Part shown: piece after piece, positions 42,473 through 51,529 of the stretch | How positions within the stretch are numbered: the first letter of the stretch is position 1 | How the letters are laid out: every line of letters begins with the position of its first letter | Source of the DNA: Geminicoccus sp036263595 | Lineage (GTDB): Bacteria; Pseudomonadota; Alphaproteobacteria; Geminicoccales; Geminicoccaceae | Direction: 5' to 3' | DNA: 64,000 nucleotides | Assembly (NCBI RefSeq): GCF_036263595.1 | Contig: NZ_DATAGQ010000200.1 | Coordinates: 1-64,000, forward strand | The notes under the pieces: generated by a model | What the model was told of the DNA's origin: nothing | What the model saw: the letters and a program-made list of their open reading frames with translations, nothing else | Databases searched by the model: none | Made by a program: the position numbers and the translations under genes

Positions 42473-42529
42473 GATGACTCCGTGGGTACCTTGCGGCTTG
42501 AACGTCGCCGGATGGCGAAGGCTCCGAAA

Positions 42530-43120
42530 TCACAGTGCCTTCGTTAGAAGTACCCAGTGCTGCCCAGGGTTCGCCCAGTCCTCCTTGACCATCGCCCGCC
42601 TGCCCGCTTCGCGATAGCCGCACGATTCGTAGAGCTGCCGCGCCTTGTCGTTGGCATCGGACACGATGATGCTCATGCCCCGCCGCGACGAGGCCCGCGC
42701 CTTTTGCTCGGCGACCGCCAGCAGCCGGCGCCCATGGCCGCACCGCCGCTCTTCCGGCACCACCGCCAGCACGTTCACATACCAGGTCGCCGGTGCCTGC
42801 TGCTCCAGTTCCTCGAGCGGCACGAACATGGGCGGGATGCCCGCCAGATCCAGGGACGGCGGCTCGTCCGGCAGGGGATAGCCGATCATTCCCGCGATGA
42901 TCCGGCCCGCGCGCTCCAGGATCGTGGTGTTGCGGTAGGAAAAGCCGCCGCTCTCCCGCCGGGCCCGCTGCCGGCCGATCTCCCACGGATCTTCGCCGGG
43001 ACCGGCCATCCTGCTCCAAAGATAGAATGGCAGGCCCTCGCCAGCCATGTCGACCAGCCGGGTCATCGCCTGGGCGTCGTCCAGGGTAGCGGCGCGTTCG
43101 ATGGCATCTGCTGGCTTCAT
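42530..43120 (-). CDS. GNAT-family N-acetyltransferase
   Basis: A 196-residue GNAT protein. The core has ERAATLDDAQAMTRLVDMAG, the strands WYVNVLAVVPEERRCGHGRRLL (acetyl-CoA loop RRCGHG) and SIIVSDANDKARQLYESCGYREA, the standard GNAT end. The ATG at 43120 is preferred to the 43243 start, whose extra residues are not domain-like. It is 58 bp upstream of the DedA-PAP2 operon on the same strand and could be transcribed with it. The substrate is unknown. Confidence 0.82.
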   Translation of the reverse strand: MKPADAIERAATLDDAQAMTRLVDMAGEGLPFYLWSRMAGPGEDPWEIGRQRARRESGGFSYRNTTILERAGRIIAGMIGYPLPDEPPSLDLAGIPPMFVPLEELEQQAPATWYVNVLAVVPEERRCGHGRRLLAVAEQKARASSRRGMSIIVSDANDKARQLYESCGYREAGRRAMVKEDWANPGQHWVLLTKAL

Positions 43121-43194
43121 GCGGCACGGTCCGGCTCGTCTTGGTTGATATTGGACAGGCCGGCCGGGGAAAATGCAAGTCGGGCAAGAAACGA

Positions 43195-43231
43195 GTCCGG
43201 CCCGACGCTCGGGGGGAGCGTCGGGCCGGAC
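43195..43231 (-). terminator. Strong intrinsic terminator of the FG-GAP gene
   Basis: GTCCGGCCCGACGCTC (43195-43210) and GAGCGTCGGGCCGGAC (43216-43231) form a perfect 16-bp stem around a 5-base loop. In the minus direction it starts 40 bases after the FG-GAP stop at 43272 and is followed by TCGTTTCTTG, a modest U-rich run. Confidence 0.8.
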
Positions 43232-43271
43232 CATGGCGTTCACCCGGGAGGCGTGGGTGAACGAGCTCAGC

Positions 43272-44717
43272 CTACTTGAACTCGCCTTCGACGATCAGGC
43301 TCTGGCCCCAGGTGACCATCTCGTCCTCGCCATCATTGTCCATGTCGAACAGCAGCGGATAGGCCACCCACTTGTCGTAGTTGTTGGTGGTGCTCTTCTC
43401 GTTGACGTTGGTGCCCTTCAGGTTCCAGTACCAGCCCTTCGACATGAGCGACTCGCCCGCGCCGTTGAAGACTTCGCCGAACACGCCGACGATCTCGTCG
43501 TTGCGGCGGTAGCCGTCGAGCTGGGCGTTCTGCATGGGCATGATGCGCTTGTTGATCGTGCGGAGCTTCTGCCCCTTGCTGTTGATGATGGAAGTGACGA
43601 TCGAGTTCGAGCTGCCGCCGCGGGCAGTGACCATCATCGAGAGCGGAGCCGGTGCAGCGTCCATCTGGAAGACTGCCATTTCCTGCGGATTGCTGACCGG
43701 CACGCTCCAGACGCGATTGCAATTGTCGGCATCGAACATGCCGCCGCCGGTCCGTCCGATCGCCATGGCGTGCAGGTCGGACTTGCTCGGATCCATCCGC
43801 GCGATGCGGATCGCGTCCACATGGTCGCTGCTGTCCCAGCCTTCGAGGCTGCAGCGTATCTTCCCGTTGAAGTCGAGCGAGTACTTGCCGACGAACACGT
43901 AATCGAAGTAGCCGTCCTTGTCCTCGTCCACGCCAGCCGTCAGATGCCCGGCGTCGCATGTATTGGTGGACCAGAGCATGTTGAGGTTGGTGTCATAGGC
44001 AACGACCCTGGCCCAGTTGTCCGTGTAGTTCCTGCCCCCGCAGGCGCCGTTCGTTGACTGGCTGTGAGCCACCAGGATGATCGGCTTCTTGTCCGACTCT
44101 TTCTTGTAGACCGAGATCCGGCAGTACTGGGTTCCGGAGCTCACGCCCTGGCCGGACAGGGTGACCGACCTGATCTCCTTGCCGGAGGCGCCATCGCGGG
44201 CCACCAGCTTCTTGGTCGAACCCGACTGCCAGCAGTGGAGGATGTCCTCCTTGCCGTTGCCGTTCAGGTCGAGGACCGCCCCCTGGTCGCGGTGAATGTA
44301 GATGTTGGACGTCAACCGCCGTCCCGTCGGGTTGGAAAGCTCCCAGACCTTGTTCCCGGCCCGGCCATAGACCCGCATGATCTTGTGGCCGTTCCAGATG
44401 ACGTACTCGGACGTGCCGTTGCCGTTGAAATCGAGCGGCAGGAGGCTGGAGTACGCGTTGTCGAGCGGGTCTCCATGAATGCTGATCTTGACCGATGGCT
44501 CGACCCTGATCGACTTTGCCGAGCCCGCCGAGCCTTCGGATGTCGAAGTTGGTATGTACTCTAGACCTCGCGGGCCGTTTCGGCGCAACTGCACCCGCTC
44601 CTCAAGCGAATCATAGGCCCGCGCGAGGTCGACACTTAGGGTTACCGTCGAGGCCACCAAGCCGGCCATGATGGCCAGGCGTGCACTGGCACGTGCAACT
44701 TCCCGAAGAAAAGGCAT
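43272..44717 (-). CDS. Secreted FG-GAP/VCBS-type repeat protein
   Basis: A 481-residue exported protein with a signal segment (ASARLAIMAGLVASTVTLSVD, about 10-30) and a run of calcium-binding, FG-GAP-like blades: LDFNGNGTSEYVIWNG, LDLNGNGKEDILHCW, VDEDKDGYFDYVFVG and DMDNDGEDEMVTWG. Such DxNxDG motifs in a beta-propeller are seen in rhamnogalacturonan lyases, integrin-like proteins and adhesins; the final TWGQSLIVEGEF resembles the end of that lyase type but I see no clear catalytic site. I take the ATG at 44717; a GTG at 44729 is also possible. It stands alone with its own terminator. Confidence 0.65.
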   Translation of the reverse strand: MPFLREVARASARLAIMAGLVASTVTLSVDLARAYDSLEERVQLRRNGPRGLEYIPTSTSEGSAGSAKSIRVEPSVKISIHGDPLDNAYSSLLPLDFNGNGTSEYVIWNGHKIMRVYGRAGNKVWELSNPTGRRLTSNIYIHRDQGAVLDLNGNGKEDILHCWQSGSTKKLVARDGASGKEIRSVTLSGQGVSSGTQYCRISVYKKESDKKPIILVAHSQSTNGACGGRNYTDNWARVVAYDTNLNMLWSTNTCDAGHLTAGVDEDKDGYFDYVFVGKYSLDFNGKIRCSLEGWDSSDHVDAIRIARMDPSKSDLHAMAIGRTGGGMFDADNCNRVWSVPVSNPQEMAVFQMDAAPAPLSMMVTARGGSSNSIVTSIINSKGQKLRTINKRIMPMQNAQLDGYRRNDEIVGVFGEVFNGAGESLMSKGWYWNLKGTNVNEKSTTNNYDKWVAYPLLFDMDNDGEDEMVTWGQSLIVEGEFK

Positions 44718-45419
44718 CGCGTATCTCACCCATTCCGCCGACGGGATCTACCCGTCCCCCTTTCCGGAAGTTGCACAGAAACACGCTCTTGTTCATTATA
44801 ACATGCAAGATGAATTAATGTTCATCCGACCGATGGGCATCGCTGGTGAGACACCGCGCGCACATTTTCCACTTTGACATCCTGCAAAGCCCCGGAATTC
44901 CTTGCAAAAAGGAACTGCCTCAAATTTTCGGCAGTTTGGATGCAGAATCCGAGATTAACGGGCTATTGCGCCGTCCAGGCGAGAAGAGTGCCGACTTCTC
45001 GCCTTTGAAGTTCCACCTTCTTATCGTGCGAGTACAATTCGCGCAGTTGACTCCAAGTTCACTTCACGCCACGGCCCATGTCTCGGCGAGCATTGTCGAA
45101 CTATCCCAACTATTCTGAAGAAAACTTGTCGATCGTCGTGATCACGAAACCATATAACCAGGTACTTTCACACAATATATTAGTGATTTATACCTTTCTT
45201 CTGCAACAAATGTAAATACATGCTCAATTGCAGCCGACATGTTCGTCGGAGCCGGACTGCCAAGAGCGTACCGACGCCACCGTTCGGAACTTGCGCACGC
45301 CATTCGGCTTTCAGGGAAACTTGCCGTCCGATCGCCAGTCCTGGTGAGCCAGCTTCCGTTCGACCGGGCGTCGCGACATCACACGGTTCGTATGGACCGG
45401 CATCGCAGGGAAACCGTCC
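44718..45419. other. AT-richer 700-bp intergenic region
   Basis: No gene can be supported between the FG-GAP start and poxB. The sequence 44780-45240 is markedly AT-richer than its surroundings (for example ATTATAACATGCAAGATGAA at 44795 and ACACAATATATTAGTGATTT at 45171), with no codon bias. It probably holds the divergent promoters of both genes. A plus-strand frame of 90 codons (44846-45118) resembles nothing known and is not called. Confidence 0.6.
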
Positions 45420-47183
45420 ATGTCCTCTCGCAATGGCGCCGACATCCTGATCGACAGCCTGATCGCCTGGGGCGTCGACACGATCTTCGGCATGCCCGGT
45501 GACGGCATCAACGGCATCATGGAGTCGATCCGCCACCACCAGGGCAGGATCCGCTTCATTCAGGTGCGCCACGAGGAGTCGGCAGCACTCATGGCCTGCG
45601 CCCACGCCAAGATCACCGGGCGGCTGGGCTGCTGCCTGGCCACCACCGGTCCCGGCGGAGTCCACCTGCTGAACGGCCTCTATGACGCCGCCTTCGACGG
45701 CGCGCCCGTGATCGCCGTGACCGGCCTGCCCTATCACGACCTGGTCGATACCGGCACGCAGCAGGACATCGACCACACCAAGCTGTTCCAGGACGTGGCG
45801 CTCTACACCGCGCGGATCATGAGCCCGGCCCATGTCGAGAATGTCGTGGCGCTGGCCTGCCGCACCGCGCTCGCCGGTCGCGGCGTGGCCCATGTCGCGA
45901 TCGCCGTGGATGTGCAGGAGGATTCCGAAGACTCGGTCGAGCCCTCGCCCCGCAATGTCGGCCACCACACGAGCTTCGCTCGCGCCGACGAGCTGCGCGT
46001 TCCCCATCCCGAGGACATCGAGCGCGCGGCCGCCATCCTGAACGGCGGCCAGCGCATCGCGATCCTGGCCGGACAGGGCGCCAAGGGTGCCAAGGAGGAG
46101 CTCCTGCGCACGGCGGACCTTCTCGGCGCTCCAATCATCAAGGCGCTGCTCGGCAAGTCGGTCGTGCCCGACAGCCACCCGCTCACCACGGGCGGGGTCG
46201 GGCTGCTGGGCACCCGGCCGTCCCAGGACGCGCTGGAGAACTGCGACACGCTGCTGATCGTGGGCTCGACCTTTCCCTATATCGAATACTATCCCAAGCC
46301 CGGCCAGGCCCGCGGCGTGCAGATCGACCGTGACCCCACCCGCATCGGTCTGCGCTTTCCAGTCGAGGTCGGCTTGGCCGGCGATGCCCGCGCCGCGCTG
46401 GAACTGCTGAACGCCAGGCTCGCCCGCAAGGACGATCGCAGCTTCCTGGAACAGGCGCAGGCGGGGATGGCCGAGTGGCGGGAACTGCTGCGCTCGTCGG
46501 TGGAGCGGCCGGGTGCGCCGATGAAGCCTGGCCGTATCGCCCGCGACCTCGGCGACCGCCTGGCCGACGATGCCATCGTCGCCTGGGACAGCGGGCACAA
46601 TACCGGTCTCCTCGCCCGCTACGTGGAAGCCAGGCCCGGCCAGGAGTTCTTCGGCTCGGGCCTCCTGGCCACGATGGCCTGCGGCATCCCCTATGCCGTC
46701 GCCGCCGCCCTGGCCTTCCCCGGCCGTCAGGTCGTCGCCTTCGTCGGCGACGGCGGCCTCGCCATGCTGCTGGGCGAGCTTGCCACGGTCGTGCGCTACC
46801 GGCTGCCGATCAAGATCGTGGTCGTGAAGAACAACACGCTGGGCCAGATCAAGTGGGAGCAGATGCAGTTCCTGGGCAACCCGGAGTATGAGTGCGACCT
46901 GACGCCGATCGACTTCGCGAAGGTCGCCGAGGGCTTCGGCATCCGCTCGTTCCGGGTGGAGGATCCGGACGCCTGCGGCCTGACGCTCGACGAGGCGCTG
47001 GCCCATCCCGGCCCCGCTTTGGTCGAGGCGGTGATTGATCCGAACGAGCCGTTCCTCCCGCCCAAGCGCCGGGAGAACTACGTGAAGAACCTCGAAAAGG
47101 CGCTCGAGGCCGGCACGCCCGGGCGCGAGGAGCTGCAAAAGGCGCTGGCCGAGGAGCCGTCCCGCAGCCTCCTCCGGGCTTGA
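45420..47183 (+). CDS. poxB: Thiamine-diphosphate-dependent pyruvate dehydrogenase/oxidase (quinone), PoxB-like
   Basis: A 587-residue ThDP enzyme of the pyruvate oxidase/acetolactate synthase superfamily. The N-terminal Pyr domain has GVDTIFGMPGDGINGI and RHEESAALMACAHAK (Glu activating ThDP). The central FAD-binding-like domain has ILAGQGAKGAKEELL and GLLGTRPSQDALENCDTLLIVG. The C-terminal PP domain has FVGDGGLAMLLGELATVVRY (GDGG) followed by VVVKNNTLG (NN), the ThDP motif. A C-terminal PxRRENYV-like tail (LPPKRRENYVKNLEKAL) is found in PoxB enzymes that bind membrane lipid. It probably oxidises pyruvate to acetate and CO2 with quinone reduction. The ATG at 45420 follows CAGGGAAACC. Confidence 0.82.
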   Translation: MSSRNGADILIDSLIAWGVDTIFGMPGDGINGIMESIRHHQGRIRFIQVRHEESAALMACAHAKITGRLGCCLATTGPGGVHLLNGLYDAAFDGAPVIAVTGLPYHDLVDTGTQQDIDHTKLFQDVALYTARIMSPAHVENVVALACRTALAGRGVAHVAIAVDVQEDSEDSVEPSPRNVGHHTSFARADELRVPHPEDIERAAAILNGGQRIAILAGQGAKGAKEELLRTADLLGAPIIKALLGKSVVPDSHPLTTGGVGLLGTRPSQDALENCDTLLIVGSTFPYIEYYPKPGQARGVQIDRDPTRIGLRFPVEVGLAGDARAALELLNARLARKDDRSFLEQAQAGMAEWRELLRSSVERPGAPMKPGRIARDLGDRLADDAIVAWDSGHNTGLLARYVEARPGQEFFGSGLLATMACGIPYAVAAALAFPGRQVVAFVGDGGLAMLLGELATVVRYRLPIKIVVVKNNTLGQIKWEQMQFLGNPEYECDLTPIDFAKVAEGFGIRSFRVEDPDACGLTLDEALAHPGPALVEAVIDPNEPFLPPKRRENYVKNLEKALEAGTPGREELQKALAEEPSRSLLRA

Positions 47184-47213
47184 GATCCGCTCGACGCAGA
47201 AGGACCCGCTCCA

Positions 47214-48506
47214 ATGACATTTCGTGACGATTTGTGCCTGGGCCGGCGCAGCCTGATCGCCGTCGGCGGGCTGGGTCTCGTGGGGACCGCGCTGAGCGGC
47301 ACGGCGCACGCCCAGCTTCCCGGCCCGACACCGGTCGACATCGGCAAGGTCGAGAACGGCAAGGTCACCTTCCCGAACTGGCGCGGCCAGTCGGATCGGC
47401 CCTCACCGCCCCCGCCGGCACCTCTTCCACCGGAAGAGCGCGTCGGTTTCGCCATCGTCGGCCTAGGGCGCCTGTCCCTTGAGGAACTCCTGCCGGCGTT
47501 CGCCGAATGCAAGCGTGCCAGGCCCGTCCCCCTTGTTTCCGGCACGCCTGACAAGGCGGCGGCCGTGGCCGCGCAGTACGGCATCGATCCCGACGCCATC
47601 TACGACTACGACTCGTTCGACCGGATCAAGGACAACCCGGACGTCCAGGTCGTGTATGTCGTCGTCCCCAACGGCCTGCACCGTGATTTCACCCTGCGCG
47701 CCGCCAACGCCGGCAAGCACGTGCTGACCGAGAAGCCCATGGCGAACAACTCCGCCGAGGCCCGCGACATGATCGAGGGGTGCAGGCGGGCCAGGGTCAA
47801 GCTGATGGTGGCCTATCGCTGCCAGTACGAGCCGAACAACCGTGCCGCCATCGAGATGGTGCGCGGCGGCGAGCTGGGCGGCCTGCGCTTCATCGAGGCG
47901 ACCAACACCCAGACGATGGGTCCGGGCAACCAGTGGCGCTTTCGCAAGGCGCTGACCGGCGGCGGCGCCCTGCCCGACATCGGCATCTACTGCCTGAACG
48001 CGGCGCGCTACCTCACCGGCGAGGAGCCGGTGGAGGTGCAGGGACGCATCTTCACTCCACCTGGCGACGAGCGCTATGCCGAGGTCGAGGAGACCGTCTC
48101 GTTCACGCTCCGCTTCCCTTCCGGCGTGATCGCGAACTGTGCCACGTCCTATGGTGCCCATGAGAACAAGGACCTGCGGGTCCATGGCGAGAAGGGCTCG
48201 ATCGACCTGCAGCGTGCCTTCGCCTACGAGGGCCAGCGCCTTCAGCTTGCCCGGCGTGCCGGCGAGGCCGAGGGCATCGAGGAACGCCGCCTGGGCCAGA
48301 AGAATCAGTTCGCGCTCGAGATCGACCACATGGCGCAGTGCGTCCTGGAGGACCGGATGCCGCACACGCCGGGCGAGGAAGGACTGCAGGACCATCTCCT
48401 GATGGAGGCGATCTACCGCTCCGCCGGGGAGAACGTGCCCGTCCGGCTGGAGCCGGTGCAGGGCCTGGACACAACCCGCGGTCCGGCGCCGGCCCAGGAA
48501 AGCTGA
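47214..48506 (+). CDS. Tat-exported Gfo/Idh/MocA oxidoreductase, glucose-fructose oxidoreductase-like
   Basis: A 430-residue periplasmic GFOR-type protein. The N-terminus LGRRSLIAVGGLGLVGTALSGTAHA (about 9-33) is a Tat signal, followed by a Pro-rich arm. The NADP-binding VGFAIVGLGRLSLEELLPAF, the EKPMA motif (Lys-Pro of the family) near 174, AYRCQYEPNN and GGGALPDIGIYCLNAARYL (catalytic Asp/Tyr) follow, at normal length. Enzymes of this type carry tightly bound NADP and couple oxidation of glucose with reduction of fructose or a related sugar. It lies 30 bp after poxB, so they may be one transcription unit. Confidence 0.85.
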   Translation: MTFRDDLCLGRRSLIAVGGLGLVGTALSGTAHAQLPGPTPVDIGKVENGKVTFPNWRGQSDRPSPPPPAPLPPEERVGFAIVGLGRLSLEELLPAFAECKRARPVPLVSGTPDKAAAVAAQYGIDPDAIYDYDSFDRIKDNPDVQVVYVVVPNGLHRDFTLRAANAGKHVLTEKPMANNSAEARDMIEGCRRARVKLMVAYRCQYEPNNRAAIEMVRGGELGGLRFIEATNTQTMGPGNQWRFRKALTGGGALPDIGIYCLNAARYLTGEEPVEVQGRIFTPPGDERYAEVEETVSFTLRFPSGVIANCATSYGAHENKDLRVHGEKGSIDLQRAFAYEGQRLQLARRAGEAEGIEERRLGQKNQFALEIDHMAQCVLEDRMPHTPGEEGLQDHLLMEAIYRSAGENVPVRLEPVQGLDTTRGPAPAQES

Positions 48507-48608
48507 GCGCTGGCATGATGACGGTGCGCTAGCTACCCTGCCGGAAACGGCAACGGGAGAGCCGCGTGAGCGGGCATGTTCTGCGCGGCGCGCCATGATG
48601 CGCCGTCC

Positions 48609-49619
48609 ATGAAGCGATGCGCAGGCTGCATTGCGCTCCTGCTGTCCTTTCTCCTGTCCGGTTGCGGCGGCGGATGGCAGTCGGCGCTCGATCCCAAGGG
48701 ACCCGGCGCGTCCGAGCTTGCCTGGCTGATCTGGAGCTTTACCGGCCTCCTCGGCGCCATCTGGCTGGCCGTGCTGGCAGCTGTGGGCCTGACCGTGCTC
48801 AGGCGCCGCGCCGACACCCTCCTGCCGCCGCCCACGTCGGCCCCGAGGGAGCAGCGCAGCGTCGTGATCGTGACGGCCCTGGCCGTGCTGACGGTCCTGG
48901 TCGTGCTGGTCCTGACCGGGCTCAGCTTCGTCGTGCAGCGCCGGCTCTACGCTGCGAGCGAGGGCGCCGTAACCATCCGGGCGGTCGGCTACCAGTGGTG
49001 GTGGGAGTTCAACTACGGAACCGACGGAACTCCGGAATCCTTCACGACCGCCAACGAGATCCATGTTCCCCTGGGCGTGCCGGTCAGGATCGCGCTTGAA
49101 AGCGACGACGTCATCCACTCCTTCTGGGTGCCGAACCTGATCGGCAAGCAGGACCTCATCCCCAGCCAGACCAACGAGCTGACCTTCACCGCCACACAAG
49201 CTGGGATCTATCGCGGCCAGTGCGCCGAGTTCTGCGGCCTCCAGCACGCCCATATGGGCCTGATCGTGGTGGTCGAGGACGAGGCCGCCTTCCAGGCCTG
49301 GCAGGAGCAGCAGCGCCGCCCCGCGCAAGTGCCGGCCGAGCCCGAGCGACAGAAGGGCCAGGAGGTGTTCCTCCAGCAGGCCTGCATCATGTGCCACACG
49401 ATCCGCGGCACGCCTGCCATCAGCCGGGAAGGACCCGACCTCACCCACATCGGCAGCCGGCTCCAGCTGGCCGCGGCGACCCTGCCGCTCACCCGCGGAT
49501 CGCTGGCCGCCTGGATCGCCGACCCGCACGGCATCAAGCCCGGCGTCCACATGCCGGCCGTCCCGCTCGAACCGGACCAGCTGAACGCGCTGGCGGCCTA
49601 TCTGGAGGGCCTTCGTTGA
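48609..49619 (+). CDS. coxB: Cytochrome c oxidase subunit II with fused cytochrome c (caa3 type)
   Basis: A 336-residue lipoprotein subunit II. The N-terminus LLLSFLLSGCGGG is a lipobox (acylated Cys near residue 19), followed by two TM helices (about 36-60 and 85-108). The CuA domain has YQWWWEFNYG, VIHSFWVP and QCAEFCGLQHAHM, the Cys-x3-Cys and Met/His ligands. A C-terminal cytochrome c module with CIMCH near 260 is fused, the mark of caa3 oxidases, which take electrons from cytochrome c directly. The ATG at 48609 is chosen to match the lipoprotein signal. The next gene starts inside the stop (TTGA). It heads the oxidase operon. Confidence 0.92.
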   Translation: MKRCAGCIALLLSFLLSGCGGGWQSALDPKGPGASELAWLIWSFTGLLGAIWLAVLAAVGLTVLRRRADTLLPPPTSAPREQRSVVIVTALAVLTVLVVLVLTGLSFVVQRRLYAASEGAVTIRAVGYQWWWEFNYGTDGTPESFTTANEIHVPLGVPVRIALESDDVIHSFWVPNLIGKQDLIPSQTNELTFTATQAGIYRGQCAEFCGLQHAHMGLIVVVEDEAAFQAWQEQQRRPAQVPAEPERQKGQEVFLQQACIMCHTIRGTPAISREGPDLTHIGSRLQLAAATLPLTRGSLAAWIADPHGIKPGVHMPAVPLEPDQLNALAAYLEGLR

Positions 49620-51529
49620 GCGAAAGCATCGCCGACGAGGATGTCCGTGATGGCGACCTGGACGGCCCGGAGCTGCAGGCGCGCCTGGCGAAGACCTGGG
49701 GGACCGGGCCGGGCCTCCTGGGCCAGCTCACCACCGTCGACCACAAGGTGATCGGCAAGCGCTTCATCGTCACCGCCTTCACCTTCCTGTTCCTGGGCGG
49801 CCTGTTGTCCATGGCGATCCGCCTGCAGCTCAGTGCGCCCGAGAACGACCTGATCGGGCCGGATCTGTACAACCAGATCTTCACCATGCACGGCTCGACC
49901 ATGATGTTCCTGTTCGCCGTGCCGGTCATGGAGACCATGGCGGTCTACCTGGTCCCGCTCATGGTCGGCACGCGCAACATCGCCTTCCCCCGCCTGAACG
50001 CGCTCAGCTACTGGGTCTACCTGTTCGGCGGCACGTTCCTGTGGCTGGCCTTCCTGGTGAACGTGGCGCCGGACGTCGGCTGGTTCGCCTACGTGCCCCT
50101 GTCCAGCCTCGAATACTCGCCGACCAAGCGCACCGATGTCTGGGCGCAGATGATCACCTTCACCGAGCTGTCCGCCATCCTCGTGGCGATCAGCGTGATC
50201 GTGACGATCTTCAAGCAGCGGGCACCCGGCATGTCGCTCGACCGCATGCCGGTCCTCGTCTGGGCGATGCTGGTGGTCTCCTTCCTGATCCTGTTCGCCA
50301 TGCCGGCCATCATGGTGGCCTCCACTTCGCTGATCCTGGACCGGCTGGTCAGCACCCAGTTCTTCAACCCGGACAATGGCGGCAACGCGCTGCTCTGGCA
50401 GCACCTGTTCTGGTTCTTCGGCCATCCCGAGGTCTACATCATCTTCCTGCCCGGTGCCGGCATGGTGTCGATGATCGTGGAAACCTTCAGCCGGCGGCCG
50501 GTGTTCGGCTACATGGGCGTGGTGCTCTCGCTCTTCGCCATCGGCTTCCTCTCGTTCGGCCTGTGGGTGCACCACATGTTCGTGACGGGCATCCCGCAGC
50601 TTGGTGCGAGCTTCTTCACCGCTTCCAGCATGCTGATCGCCGTGCCCGCGGGCATCCAGATCTTCTGCTGGATCGCCACCATGGCCACCGGTCGGGTGGT
50701 CCTGCGCACGCCCATGCTGTTCGTGCTGGGATTCTTCTTCATCTTCGTGCTGGGCGGCATGACGGGGGTCATGGTCGCCTCGGTCCCGCTCGATACCCAG
50801 GTCCACGACACCTACTTCGTCGTGGCGCACTTCCACTACGTGCTGATCGGCGGGGCCGTCTTTCCGCTGCTCGGCGCCATCTACTACTGGTTCCCCAAGA
50901 TCACCGGCCGGATGCTGTCCGAGCGCCTGGGTGCCTGGCACTTCTGGCTGGCCTTCGTCGGCTTCAACGTCACCTTCTTTCCCATGCACATCCTGGGCCT
51001 GCAGGGGATGCCCCGGCGCATCTACACCTACCAGCCGGACCTGCCCTGGACGCACCTCAACCTCCTGGTCTCGGCCGGCAGCCTCGTGCTGTTCGCGAGC
51101 TTCGCCCTGTTCGCCTGGAACGTCGCCAAGAGCTGGCGCTACGGCTCGTTGGCCGGCGACAATCCCTGGGAAGCCGGCACGCTGGAATGGGCGACGGCCT
51201 CGCCGCCGCTCCCGCACAATTTCGACCGCACGCCGGTCGTCACCAGCCGCGAGCCGCTATGGGCGGACCGGGACAGCCTGCCGGTCGCGACCGGCTTGAG
51301 CGTGGACAACCGGGAAGTCGTGGTCACGGCCCTGACCGACGCACGCGCCCAGTTGCGCGAATCCTCGCCGGAGCCGTCGATCTGGCCGCTCATCACCGCG
51401 ATCGCCATCACGATCGCCTTCGTCGCCTCCATCTTCACGCCCTGGGCGGCCGTCTGGGGCTCGGCGCTCATCGCCATTCCCGTCACCTGCTGGTTCTGGC
51501 CCAAGGGCGACAAGGAGGACGAGCAGTGA
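49616..51529 (+). CDS. ctaD: Cytochrome c oxidase subunit I (heme-copper oxidase, caa3 type)
   Basis: A 637-residue twelve-TM subunit I. FTMHGSTMMFLF holds the low-spin heme His; WFFGHPEVYIIFLPGAG and GLWVHHMFVTG carry the CuB histidines and the cross-linked Tyr; and VVAHFHYVLIGG holds the heme a3 and a His ligands. The E of the PEVYI segment is the usual D-channel-linked or K-channel landmark. The TTG at 49616 is six bases after GGAGGG and overlaps the coxB stop; the frame is open upstream but inside coxB. It reduces oxygen to water and pumps protons with the neighbouring subunits. Confidence 0.95.
   Translation: MSESIADEDVRDGDLDGPELQARLAKTWGTGPGLLGQLTTVDHKVIGKRFIVTAFTFLFLGGLLSMAIRLQLSAPENDLIGPDLYNQIFTMHGSTMMFLFAVPVMETMAVYLVPLMVGTRNIAFPRLNALSYWVYLFGGTFLWLAFLVNVAPDVGWFAYVPLSSLEYSPTKRTDVWAQMITFTELSAILVAISVIVTIFKQRAPGMSLDRMPVLVWAMLVVSFLILFAMPAIMVASTSLILDRLVSTQFFNPDNGGNALLWQHLFWFFGHPEVYIIFLPGAGMVSMIVETFSRRPVFGYMGVVLSLFAIGFLSFGLWVHHMFVTGIPQLGASFFTASSMLIAVPAGIQIFCWIATMATGRVVLRTPMLFVLGFFFIFVLGGMTGVMVASVPLDTQVHDTYFVVAHFHYVLIGGAVFPLLGAIYYWFPKITGRMLSERLGAWHFWLAFVGFNVTFFPMHILGLQGMPRRIYTYQPDLPWTHLNLLVSAGSLVLFASFALFAWNVAKSWRYGSLAGDNPWEAGTLEWATASPPLPHNFDRTPVVTSREPLWADRDSLPVATGLSVDNREVVVTALTDARAQLRESSPEPSIWPLITAIAITIAFVASIFTPWAAVWGSALIAIPVTCWFWPKGDKEDEQ

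Noticed and set aside
44846..45118. Plus-strand frame of 90 codons in the AT-richer gap
   Set aside because: No family resemblance, no ribosome binding site and no codon bias like its neighbours.
45286..45310. EcfG-like promoter upstream of poxB
   Set aside because: GGAAC is present but the -10 at the right spacing reads GCTT, not CGTT.
47463..51217. Long minus-strand frames opposite the GFOR-like and oxidase genes
   Set aside because: The plus strand encodes well-conserved enzymes here; the antisense frames are Asp/His/Gln-rich shadows.
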